25,199 bases of DNA, taken from NCBI GenBank assembly GCA_031289815.1, contig JAITOS010000116.1, positions 1 to 25,199 on the forward strand. Reading direction: 5' to 3'. Positions 1-6,992 of this stretch are shown here, one piece after another (within the stretch, counting starts at the first letter, position 1; each line of letters starts with the position of its first letter). A program made the translations under genes and the position numbers. This stretch comes from Peptococcaceae bacterium. GTDB lineage: Bacteria; Bacillota; Desulfitobacteriia; Desulfitobacteriales; Desulfitobacteriaceae. The notes below the pieces were generated by a model, which was not told the DNA's origin, did not search any database, and worked only from the letters and a program-made list of their open reading frames with translations.

Positions 1-48
1 TTTTCCTTCGAGCTACGATGAACGATCGCTGAAGCTTCTGCTTACGGC

Positions 49-969
49 TCACACATTCTGCCGCTTTACGTACTTCGTGTTGCGCGCCGAGCCAACCTTA
101 ACGATAACGCCGGATTTCAACATTGACGCAATGACCGCTTCGACCGTGGTCGGGCTCACGTCCGGCAGAATGTAACATACCTCGCGTTTGCTTATCGGGA
201 GCAGACTATGCAACACGGTCGCCTCAATACGCGCACGCTTGCTGAGCTTGCCGCTGTTCACTGCGGAGAAACGCTTGTCAAGCTCCTTGTAGCACATCAG
301 CAGCGTCGTGATGAAGTTTTCGATGAACGGAAAGTAGCTGTTCTCCCCCGTGTGCCAACCGTCCGAACTGTTTTTCAATGCCCTGTAATAGTCCGCTTTA
401 CCCCGGTTGATTTGTTCCTCAAACGAGATGTACCGCCCTGCGTCGAAGCTGTTCTTGTACAGAAGCAGCAACGACAACAGCCGCGAAATCCTGCCATTGC
501 CGTCTGAAAATGGGTGTACGCAGAGGAAGTCGAGGATAAAGCACGGAATCAGCAGCAACCGGTTCACGGCAGAGTTGTCGCGGGCGTCCATATACGCCAG
601 TAGCAACTGCTCCATCGTTTCCGAAGTTTCAGCGGCGGGCGTAGGCTCAAAACGGACGCGCCGCGCTCCGCTCGCGTCAACCTCCATGATCATCACATTG
701 TCGCTGTCCTTGTAATGCCCGCCGCCGTTCGGTGAATACGACAGCATAAGCTCATGCAGCCGCAGGACGTCACGCTCACGAAGGTCGAGGGCGGTGTATT
801 CAGTGTGGATAAGAGCGAGCGTGTCGCGGTATCCGGCGATTTCCGCTTCATTGTGGTTCAACGGCGCGGAATTTTGGTTGACGATTTCGTTTAGGCGCTG
901 TTCGCTCGTGACAATGCCCACGATTTCATTCGAGCCTTTAACGCTCTGTACTTTTGCAAGGCTCTCCAA
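49..969 (-). CDS. Fic-domain protein, probably N-terminally truncated
   Basis: Fic proteins usually transfer AMP (or another nucleotide moiety) to target proteins. The 306-residue product has a complete Fic motif, HPFSDGNGRISR, at residues 152-163, with the catalytic His and the phosphate-binding GNGR. A C-terminal winged-helix-like domain (about 245-300) follows, as in stand-alone Fic proteins of Bacillota. The inhibitory-helix region near residues 9-20 reads SVKGSNEIVG and does not fit the usual (S/T)xxxE(G/N) pattern. The start is TTG without a clear ribosome-binding site, only one codon after an in-frame TGA, while relatives normally have more residues before this point. I therefore suspect loss of the original N-terminus, perhaps a decaying gene. 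The family call is secure; activity, target and true start are uncertain. No partner gene is visible in the window. Confidence 0.85.
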   Translation of the reverse strand: MESLAKVQSVKGSNEIVGIVTSEQRLNEIVNQNSAPLNHNEAEIAGYRDTLALIHTEYTALDLRERDVLRLHELMLSYSPNGGGHYKDSDNVMIMEVDASGARRVRFEPTPAAETSETMEQLLLAYMDARDNSAVNRLLLIPCFILDFLCVHPFSDGNGRISRLLSLLLLYKNSFDAGRYISFEEQINRGKADYYRALKNSSDGWHTGENSYFPFIENFITTLLMCYKELDKRFSAVNSGKLSKRARIEATVLHSLLPISKREVCYILPDVSPTTVEAVIASMLKSGVIVKVGSARNTKYVKRQNV

Positions 970-974
970 TAATC

Positions 975-993
975 ATTGCTTCAAACAAGCAAT
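975..993 (-). repeat. Hairpin just upstream of the Fic start
   Basis: ATTGCTT and AAGCAAT form a perfect 7-bp inverted repeat with a 5-nt loop. It ends 6 nt before the TTG start of the Fic gene and covers the place where a ribosome-binding site would be expected. It could be an operator, a translation-control hairpin or chance. Confidence 0.4.
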
Positions 994-1177
994 CGGCACG
1001 ATGTACACGTCGTCGGCGCCAAATATGAGCAAATGGCGCAATCCGTTTTACAATTTACCGTAGACAGCATATAGGCAAGCGCGTAAACAAGCCTTACACC
1101 TAAAGCCATAGACGGAAAGGAACGTCTCGTGGTAAACTGGAGCAGATGAAGTAAAATAACAAAGGAGGCCAACGAAT

Positions 1178-1615
1178 ATGCTGAAAAAAGTCGGCGCGTC
1201 TATCGTGTTTTTGATGGCGATTCTGACCATGCTATTACCTTTTTATGGGTTTAAAGGGGTTTCAAACATACCCGGGATAGCGGCGATCCTTGACCATAAA
1301 ATCCTTTTATCCCCCGGAGAAATGGCGGTGTTTTCCAATATCCCCGTGTTTGTTATTGCCATACTGCTATATTACTTCTGCCTGTGGGGCGATAGAAATC
1401 CGGGGCGGACAAACCGGAGCGGAGTGGCGCTTCAAGTGCTGGCTGTGATGCTCATCGAAATCGGGAAATGGGAATATTTACTCAGGTTTGAACACAGTAT
1501 AGGACTCAGCTTGTGGGGATTTTGGCTGAATTCCGCTTTGAACTTGATCGTGCTGCTGCTCTGTTTGCCGCTGAAAAAGAACGCTGAGCAAGAAAGCATT
1601 CAATCTATCGTATAA
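1178..1615 (+). CDS. Hypothetical integral membrane protein, four predicted spans
   Basis: I do not recognise this 145-residue protein. It has four hydrophobic stretches, at about residues 5-24, 49-70, 83-98 and 110-130, with a short polar C-terminal tail (KKNAEQESIQSIV). The ATG is preceded by AAAGGAGG at good spacing, which fixes the start and argues that the gene is expressed. The layout resembles small uncharacterised membrane proteins of Bacillota and shows no catalytic motif. It stands alone between a probably truncated Fic gene and a second small membrane protein, in a region that looks accessory. A function cannot be assigned from sequence. Confidence 0.7.
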   Translation: MLKKVGASIVFLMAILTMLLPFYGFKGVSNIPGIAAILDHKILLSPGEMAVFSNIPVFVIAILLYYFCLWGDRNPGRTNRSGVALQVLAVMLIEIGKWEYLLRFEHSIGLSLWGFWLNSALNLIVLLLCLPLKKNAEQESIQSIV

Positions 1616-1835
1616 AATCTCCGCCTGGGCGGATATTGTGGAGGAAACAGCGGCAAGTCTCTTGGTCAAAAAGTCGGGGACAGACACGCAAATGGCCGTT
1701 ACCTTTGACGGTTCCGCCGTCAATTTCAACACAGTCAATGCTGGTTTTTAATGGCGGCAAAGCCTGAATTTTTTACCGTTTAGAGAATTAACTTTATCAT
1801 ATAACAACCAGTGTGCGGTCAGCTTTGCGCGGGGG
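1616..1835. other. Intergenic stretch with hairpins and a possible coding remnant
   Basis: About 220 bases without a supported gene. TTGACGG and CCGTCAA at 1705-1723 form a perfect 7-bp stem with a 5-nt loop but no T-run, so it is a weak terminator candidate for the preceding gene. One plus-strand frame stays open from inside the preceding gene to a TAA near 1749 and reads like protein (KISAWADIVEETAASLLVKK), but it has no usable start. It may be the tail of a lost gene. Confidence 0.3.
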
Positions 1836-1864
1836 TTGACACTTTAACGCCGATGTATTACCAT
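1836..1864 (+). promoter_or_regulatory. Sigma-70-type promoter of the 136-aa membrane protein gene
   Basis: A perfect -35 box TTGACA (1836-1841) is followed after 17 bases by TACCAT (1859-1864), a 4/6 match to the -10 box. Transcription would start near 1871, too close to the ATG at 1884 for a leader with a ribosome-binding site. This supports the downstream TTG start at 1914. Confidence 0.55.
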
Positions 1865-1913
1865 ATAAGAATATCGACTTACTATGAAAAGGTTTTCAGG
1901 AGGTGCGTCAGCA

Positions 1914-2324
1914 TTGTATCGCGGCATGAAGTTTTTTTTAGTCCTGCAAGTGATTCTGATAGTGACGATACCTGCCGTTGTTTTTTTGGTCTTTTCGCAG
2001 TTTAATCCGCAAATTGACGTGTGGGGGAAATATCCGCTCTGGTTATATCCGTTGCTCAAATTAGTGGCCTATACGCTTTTCGGCTTTGCCTTATCTTTGC
2101 GGCAGCTCTCGGTTAAGCGCAAGCGGCGCATTCGGATCGCTTTGCTTTTGGCGGAGGTTATTTTGTGCGCAATTTCCGTATGGTATGTTGCGTTTTTCTA
2201 TGTACCTTTTGAGGTTCCATTTTTATGGTTGGCTTCCTATGACCGGATTCCGCTGCAAGCCTTTGTGGGTATCGCTTTTGGGTATTTTTTGATCGCAACG
2301 ATCAGCAGACCGGATAAGGTCTGA
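1914..2324 (+). CDS. Hypothetical integral membrane protein, four predicted spans
   Basis: An unrecognised 136-residue protein with hydrophobic segments near its N-terminus (KFFLVLQVILIVTIPAVVFL), two in the middle and one near the C-terminus. A basic loop (KRKRRIR) lies between the second and third spans and would face the cytoplasm by the positive-inside rule. An in-frame ATG at 1884 would give 146 residues but has no ribosome-binding site. AGGAGG at 1898-1903 lies 10 nt before the TTG at 1914, so I choose TTG. Size and topology resemble the other small membrane protein at 1178, but I see no clear sequence similarity between them. The gene runs toward the hydrolase gene on the other strand, 40 bases apart, with no convincing terminator between. 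Confidence 0.65.
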   Translation: MYRGMKFFLVLQVILIVTIPAVVFLVFSQFNPQIDVWGKYPLWLYPLLKLVAYTLFGFALSLRQLSVKRKRRIRIALLLAEVILCAISVWYVAFFYVPFEVPFLWLASYDRIPLQAFVGIAFGYFLIATISRPDKV

Positions 2325-2364
2325 TGTGTCATTGGCTGACAGGTAGACGTTCAGACTTGAAAAG

Positions 2365-3042
2365 CTACCGTGACAAAAACCGGCAAATATCCTCACATAC
2401 AGCATCCCGCACCGCAAGCGCCCGCGTAAACAGCTGATGACAGCCGCCGGGATAATACTTTACGCTGGCAGTTGCGCCGATTTTTCTTTGAATATAGGCG
2501 GCGCTTTTGTAATATACGGTCTCATCCTCGCGGCACTGCGCGATGAAGCAGGGTTTTCGCACCGATGTAAGCAGCTTCTTCGAGTGAAATAACAGTTTTA
2601 GAAAATCAATTTCCGACTTCCGGCCGGTCTTTTTTATAGAATCCCGGTAATACGCCAGCGTTTCAAAGTCCCGGCGGCGAAGCCCGTGGACGACGTCTTG
2701 GAGCAGGACTTTGAGGTTCCAGAGATAGATGGGGGTATTGATGAAGGTGAGACTCCGGGTTTCCGGGAGAGCGGCAAAATGCAAGCAGATCAAGCCGCCC
2801 ATAGAAAACCCTAAAAAATGGATAGACCGGTACTCTTGCCGGAGAGAATGTACCGTGATTTTGACGGATTCGATCCAATCCCTGTAGGAATATTTTTTGA
2901 GATACGCCTTGGTTTTGCCGTGTCCGGCGAGCAAAACGGGGTAGACGTCAAGACCCCTGGCCCGCATAGCGCGCGCCAAATATTCAATTTCCCCTAAATC
3001 CCCGCCGAATCCGTGAACGATGACATAGGCGTCTTCTTTCAA
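2365..3042 (-). CDS. Alpha/beta hydrolase (carboxylesterase/lipase type)
   Basis: A 225-residue single-domain serine hydrolase. The oxyanion segment HGFGG is at residues 10-14, the nucleophile elbow GFSMGG at 78-83 (Ser80), the acid probably Asp172 in CREDETV, and the base His201 in GGCHQLF. This is the order and spacing of monoacylglycerol-lipase and carboxylesterase relatives, and the length is normal. No signal peptide is seen, so it is probably cytoplasmic. The TTG start comes only 9 bases after the stop of the DUF815 ATPase gene, so the two are almost certainly co-transcribed and perhaps translationally coupled. There is no strong ribosome-binding site. The natural ester or thioester substrate cannot be read from sequence. 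Confidence 0.85.
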   Translation of the reverse strand: MKEDAYVIVHGFGGDLGEIEYLARAMRARGLDVYPVLLAGHGKTKAYLKKYSYRDWIESVKITVHSLRQEYRSIHFLGFSMGGLICLHFAALPETRSLTFINTPIYLWNLKVLLQDVVHGLRRRDFETLAYYRDSIKKTGRKSEIDFLKLLFHSKKLLTSVRKPCFIAQCREDETVYYKSAAYIQRKIGATASVKYYPGGCHQLFTRALAVRDAVCEDICRFLSR

Positions 3043-3051
3043 TTCAACGGC

Positions 3052-4461
3052 TCACGGCGCGGTTTCGCTGTCGTCGCCGAGCAGGTCGTGCAGGGAGCCG
3101 CTGGCCTGCTCGGCGATCAGATTGTCAATAAATTGACGCGCCGTCCGACCGGAACGCCCGTTATGCCACATTTCCCAACGCAAAGCCATCTGCCGCAATT
3201 CTTTCTTGCCAATGCGCAATTGGTTTTGCTCCGCCAGATTTTCGATGATGGACAAAAAGCTCTCCTGGTCGGGTGAGGGAAAGGTGACGATGATGCCAAA
3301 GCGATCGGACAGGGAGAGCTTTTCCTGCTGTACGTCCTGGCTGAAAATCTCGTCCTTGCGCTCGGCATACGTCTCCTTGATCAGATGACGTCGGTTGGAG
3401 GTCGCGTAGACGATGACATTGGCGGGCTTGGCGGCGATCGTACCCTCCAGGATCGTTTTTAAGGCTTTATATTCCGGCTCGTTTTCGTCAAAAGACAGGT
3501 CGTCGATGAACATGATGAATTTGCCGGGTTCATTTTCCAGGAAGTTGCACAAGCGGGTAAAATCCGATAAATCCTTTTTGGCGATTTCGACGATGCGCAG
3601 CCCTTTTTGTACATAGGTCTGCAACAAAGATTTGACCATAGAAGACTTTCCCGTGCCCCGGAAGCCGTAGAGGAGCATATTGTTCGCCGGGAATCCGGCT
3701 AACAGATGTTCGGTGTTCTCGGCGATGATCCGTTTTTCATTTTCAAGCCCGATCAATTGTTCCATGCGGACGGGATCCGGATTGGCGATACCGATGAGCG
3801 TCGGCTGGTCGGTCTCCGTAACCCAGCAGGCCGCCGCGTAGCGACCGAAGATGCCGCAGCCCACCCGTTCATAAAAGACGGTCAGGACGCCGACGCAGGT
3901 CTGCCAGGAATGATTTTGCAGGTGCGATTTGATATTCTGGCGCGTTTCCAGCAGCCAGCCGGCGGCGGTATCGCTGGGTGAGGCGGTCTCCGAGGCGGCT
4001 TCCGAGCCGACTTCCGAGCCGGAGGCCGCGTTCCTCAGCTCCCATTCCGGCCAGTTGGCGGGGTGGAGCGGATGCTCGGCGGGGATATGGGTGTTGAAGC
4101 CGGTTTTTTGAAAGAGGGTCAGAATCAGGCGCTTGATTTCCTTGGGGCTGATATTGGCCGCTTCTTCCAAAAGGGCCAGATCGCGGATGACCAGCTTTTT
4201 GAGAGCGGGGCTTACATTATTTTGTCCCTTGGCCGCGGCGCGGGAGAAAATATTATCGTCATTGAGGATGAGATCAAGCAGTAAATCGGTCCAGCCGTGA
4301 GTAGCGGCCAAAGCGCTGAAACGATGATAGGCGAGAACCACGCCTTTAGGGTCGGCGTCGTCGATGGCATCCATGAGCTTCGTCCAGGCATGGACGGTTT
4401 TATCAGTAGTGATGGCGTGATAGACGGACAGACTGGACAGTAAAAAGGTTGAAGTTGGCAA
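3052..4461 (-). CDS. DUF815-family AAA-type ATPase
   Basis: A 469-residue predicted P-loop ATPase. An N-terminal helical region of about 240 residues precedes the ATPase core, which has Walker A GFRGTGKS (266-273), Walker B FIMFIDD (315-321) and a sensor-like TSNRRH (354-359). The arrangement and the motif order match DUF815, a family common in anaerobic Bacillota with no settled function. Residues about 147-160 are a Ser/Glu/Ala linker of repeating four-residue units (GSEV, GSEA, ASET). The start is TTG, with AAGGAG 10 nt upstream on the coding strand. The alpha/beta hydrolase gene follows 9 bases after the stop. A palindrome lies about 75 bases upstream and could be the control site. Confidence 0.85.
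   Translation of the reverse strand: MPTSTFLLSSLSVYHAITTDKTVHAWTKLMDAIDDADPKGVVLAYHRFSALAATHGWTDLLLDLILNDDNIFSRAAAKGQNNVSPALKKLVIRDLALLEEAANISPKEIKRLILTLFQKTGFNTHIPAEHPLHPANWPEWELRNAASGSEVGSEAASETASPSDTAAGWLLETRQNIKSHLQNHSWQTCVGVLTVFYERVGCGIFGRYAAACWVTETDQPTLIGIANPDPVRMEQLIGLENEKRIIAENTEHLLAGFPANNMLLYGFRGTGKSSMVKSLLQTYVQKGLRIVEIAKKDLSDFTRLCNFLENEPGKFIMFIDDLSFDENEPEYKALKTILEGTIAAKPANVIVYATSNRRHLIKETYAERKDEIFSQDVQQEKLSLSDRFGIIVTFPSPDQESFLSIIENLAEQNQLRIGKKELRQMALRWEMWHNGRSGRTARQFIDNLIAEQASGSLHDLLGDDSETAP
3986..4021. repeat. Three tandem 12-base units inside the DUF815 gene
   Basis: The units GTCTCCGAGGCG, GCTTCCGAGCCG and ACTTCCGAGCCG lie head to tail. They encode the repeating Ser-Glu linker tetrapeptides of the ATPase. 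The unit is a multiple of three, so copy number can change without a frameshift and would vary linker length. Confidence 0.7.
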
Positions 4462-4535
4462 AACAGGTCATCTCCTTGCATAAATAAAACATTTATTACC
4501 TAAAATGAGGGAGTAGTGATATAGTAAGGTATAAC

Positions 4536-4557
4536 GTATCCTAATTGTTAAGGATAC
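4536..4557. promoter_or_regulatory. Perfect inverted repeat, possible operator
   Basis: GTATCCT and AGGATAC are 7-bp perfect arms separated by 8 bases. No T-run follows in either direction, so a terminator is unlikely. The 22-base size and position, about 75 bases upstream of the ATPase gene, suit a dimeric repressor site. The regulator is unknown. Confidence 0.45.
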
Positions 4558-4727
4558 CATTTGGATTCAATATAATCAATATTTTTTCCTGCGTGACGTC
4601 TCCCCAATGGTATCTCCCCCCAAGCCCAGAAAACAGACAAAAAATAGCGCGTGAGGTTTCAGGAGTTGAGCCGGTGAGCGGCTGGACGGGAAAGTATAAA
4701 ATTGTGGTATTAATTTTGAAATATTTT

Positions 4728-4758
4728 GAAATCATCAGCAGGAATTTTGCTTGATTTC
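4728..4758. promoter_or_regulatory. Imperfect dyad overlapping the activator promoter
   Basis: The outer arms GAAATCA and TGATTTC (7 bp, perfect) and the inner arms AGCA and TGCT are offset by a 2-base bulge. The dyad covers the -35 element of the predicted promoter at 4747-4775. It could serve as an autoregulatory site for the PrpR-type gene. Confidence 0.35.
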
Positions 4759-4775
4759 AGCGAAAACAGTACAAT
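4747..4775 (+). promoter_or_regulatory. Probable sigma-70-type promoter of the activator gene
   Basis: TTGCTT (4747-4752), a 17-base spacer and TACAAT (4770-4775, 5/6 match to the -10 box). The -35 box matches only in its first three bases, which suits a weak, regulated promoter. The leader to the ATG would be about 80 bases. Confidence 0.45.
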
Positions 4776-4863
4776 TACGTAGGAACGGTACGGGAATGGG
4801 TCCCGACGCGGCACGGTAAAGAGGGTCTGTCAGACGATCTGGATCAGGAGGAAAAAGGTACAT

Positions 4864-6798
4864 ATGCGGGGTATTGTTGTTTTAACTTCTCCCCACAGCC
4901 AAGTCACCCGGATTTCCAAGGAATTGGCTGAAGAACTGAATTTAAAAGTGATTATCCAGGAATCGGCGCTGGAAGACGCGGTGAATCTGGTAAAAGGCCT
5001 GTTGAAAAAACGGGAAGAGTTTATCTGGGCTGTGATTAGCCGTGGAGCCACCCTGGAAATGATGAAAAAAGAGATCGTGGACGTACCGCTGATCAGTATC
5101 GATACCAACTCCTACGATCTCATGCTCACCCTGCATCAGGCCAGACAATTGGGCGATAAAATCGGCCTGATGATCTCTGACTTGCAGAAGCTGGAAGCCA
5201 GCCAGCAGGTGAATAGCATCATGAAATTGTCGGTGCAAACGTATTTCTATACCAACTGGAATGAATTTAATTTTCAAGCGGAGAAGATTAAAGCCGACGG
5301 CATTGAGGTGTTAGTGGGCGGCGGCGCGGGCGGCGCCCAAATAGCGGAAAAGAACGGCATTTGGCATGTGCCCCTGCTGCCGAGCGTGCAAACAGTGTAT
5401 CAGGCGCTGGTCAGGGCGAAGGACATCGTGGCGACCAAGAGCCGGGAGCAGGAAAAAGCGGAACAGCTGAAAGCGATCCTGCATTATTCGCATGAAGGGA
5501 TCATGGCGATCGATCAGAATGAACGGGTGACGGTCTTTAATTCCGTCGCCTCCAAGCTCTTCGGTCTGGACGAAGCCAAAGTGAGCGGACGTCCTTTAAG
5601 CGATTTCAGCTATAAGAAATCACTGATAGAGATGTTTGAAGGGCCGGAAGAGAAGCTGGGCTATATTCATCAGACGCGCGAGGCGACCTTGCTCGTGAAT
5701 AAGGTTCCCTTGTCGTACAAGTCGCGCGTGGACGGGGTTTTAGTGACCTTTAAAGACGTCACCAAGATTCAGGAAGAGGAAAGTAAAGTCCGGCGGGAGA
5801 TGTATGCGAGAGGTTTCGTCGCCAAATTTAATTTTGATGAAATTATCCATATCAGCAACAAAATGTCGACGATCATCGCTAAAGCCAAAAAATTTGCCAA
5901 CACCGAGAGTACCATCCTGATCAGGGGCGAAAGCGGAACGGGGAAAGAACTCATTGCCCAAAGTATGCACAATGGCCATAAGGTTCGGAGAAATCGGCCC
6001 TTCGTCGCCGTCAATTGCGCCTCGCTGGACGATAACCTGCTGAACAGCGAGTTATTCGGTTATGAAGAAGGCGCGTTTACCGGGGCGCGTAAAGGCGGCA
6101 AGCCGGGTCTGTTTGAACTGGCGCACGGCGGCACGATTTTCCTGGATGAAATCGGCAAGGTGAAGCCGGAAGTGCAGGCGAACCTGTTGCGGGTGCTGCA
6201 AGAGAAAGAAGTGCGCCGGATCGGCAGCGACCGGGTCATCCCCATCGACTTGCGGGTTATCGCCGCCTCCAACGAAAATTTAGAAGAATTGATCAGCAAG
6301 GGGATTTTCGCGGAAGATTTGTATTATCGCTTAAATGTGCTGACCATCACGATTCCGGCTCTGCGGGAAAGGCGTGAAGATATTCCGGAGTTGGTACAAT
6401 GGATGATGCGGAATAATTGTACGAAATATCATAAAGAGGAGATCACCCTGCCCGCGCTGGTAATCAAGCGCTTGAGTATGCTGCCTTGGCCGGGCAACAT
6501 CCGGCAATTGGAGCATATCATCGAAAGGTGCGTTGTTTTGGCGGATACAGAAGAGGACGCTCCGCGAATTTTGCTGGATTTATTGGAGGAAGAGTTTGAA
6601 CAGGCGCAAGGGATGGTGGCGGCCCAGCTGAAAAAGGAAGATGAGGTCATGATCAAAATCGGTACGCTCGAAGATATGCAAGCGGAGATCGTTCAAAAAC
6701 TGGCAATGCGCGTTCCTTTGACCAAAAGTGAATTGGCGCTGAAGCTGGGCATCAGTCGGCCGACCTTATTGAAGATATTGAAAAAAGAAGAAGGCTGA
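4864..6798 (+). CDS. PrpR-type sigma-54-dependent transcriptional activator
   Basis: A 644-residue bacterial enhancer-binding protein. Residues 1 to about 195 match the PrpR_N sensor domain, which in propionate-catabolism regulators is thought to bind an organic acid such as 2-methylcitrate. A PAS domain follows (about 205-310). The AAA+ core has Walker A GESGTGK (355-361), an intact sigma-54-contacting GAFTGA loop (403-408) and Walker B with Asp428/Glu429. A Fis-like helix-turn-helix ends the protein (SELALKLGISRPTLLKILKK). All features needed for ATP-driven activation are present. The sigma-54 promoter 130 bases downstream and the palindrome beside it are the obvious targets, so it very likely switches on the operon starting at 6993. 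The inducer is probably a di- or tricarboxylate, but that is inference from the sensor family. Confidence 0.92.
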   Translation: MRGIVVLTSPHSQVTRISKELAEELNLKVIIQESALEDAVNLVKGLLKKREEFIWAVISRGATLEMMKKEIVDVPLISIDTNSYDLMLTLHQARQLGDKIGLMISDLQKLEASQQVNSIMKLSVQTYFYTNWNEFNFQAEKIKADGIEVLVGGGAGGAQIAEKNGIWHVPLLPSVQTVYQALVRAKDIVATKSREQEKAEQLKAILHYSHEGIMAIDQNERVTVFNSVASKLFGLDEAKVSGRPLSDFSYKKSLIEMFEGPEEKLGYIHQTREATLLVNKVPLSYKSRVDGVLVTFKDVTKIQEEESKVRREMYARGFVAKFNFDEIIHISNKMSTIIAKAKKFANTESTILIRGESGTGKELIAQSMHNGHKVRRNRPFVAVNCASLDDNLLNSELFGYEEGAFTGARKGGKPGLFELAHGGTIFLDEIGKVKPEVQANLLRVLQEKEVRRIGSDRVIPIDLRVIAASNENLEELISKGIFAEDLYYRLNVLTITIPALRERREDIPELVQWMMRNNCTKYHKEEITLPALVIKRLSMLPWPGNIRQLEHIIERCVVLADTEEDAPRILLDLLEEEFEQAQGMVAAQLKKEDEVMIKIGTLEDMQAEIVQKLAMRVPLTKSELALKLGISRPTLLKILKKEEG

Positions 6799-6880
6799 AA
6801 GGGGGATGAATAAAATTGGCAAAGGCGTGTAAAAATATTTTATAGCAATCAGCGGACATCTTGGTAAAAAATTTAACACA

Positions 6881-6897
6881 TTAAACGGCTCGTTTAA
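6881..6897. promoter_or_regulatory. Perfect palindrome, likely activator-binding site
   Basis: TTAAACG and CGTTTAA are separated by GCT, with 7-bp perfect arms. The centre lies about 65 bases upstream of the expected transcription start. This is close for an enhancer site but possible. It is the best candidate for the binding site of the adjacent PrpR-type activator. No T-run follows on the plus strand, so it is unlikely to terminate the activator gene. Confidence 0.5.
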
Positions 6898-6927
6898 AAA
6901 AAAGCGATGAAAAAAGCTCTTGTTATC

Positions 6928-6943
6928 TGGCATGAATTTTGCA
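6928..6943 (+). promoter_or_regulatory. Sigma-54 (-24/-12) promoter
   Basis: TGGCATGAATTTTGCA matches the consensus TGGCAC-N5-TTGCA except at one base. The invariant GG (6929-6930) and GC (6941-6942) are exactly 10 bases apart. Transcription should start near 6954, about 40 bases before the first gene. It lies directly behind a sigma-54 activator gene, so sequence and context support each other. Confidence 0.85.
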
Positions 6944-6992
6944 ATAATTAAAGCGAATGGAGAACCATGTAATAATATAAGGAGGATGAAAG

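Larger units (their letters stand above)
4462..4863. other. Divergent regulatory region between the ATPase gene and the activator gene
   Basis: A 402-base region between divergent genes. It holds a perfect dyad at 4536-4557, an imperfect dyad at 4728-4758, a sigma-70-like promoter at 4747-4775 and a short stem CGGGA/TCCCG at 4791-4805. No credible gene was found in it. AGGAGG lies 12 nt before the activator's ATG. Confidence 0.6.

Noticed and set aside
4706..4719. Sigma-54-like GG-N10-GA upstream of the activator gene
   Set aside because: The invariant C of the -12 box is A, and a better sigma-70-like promoter overlaps the region.
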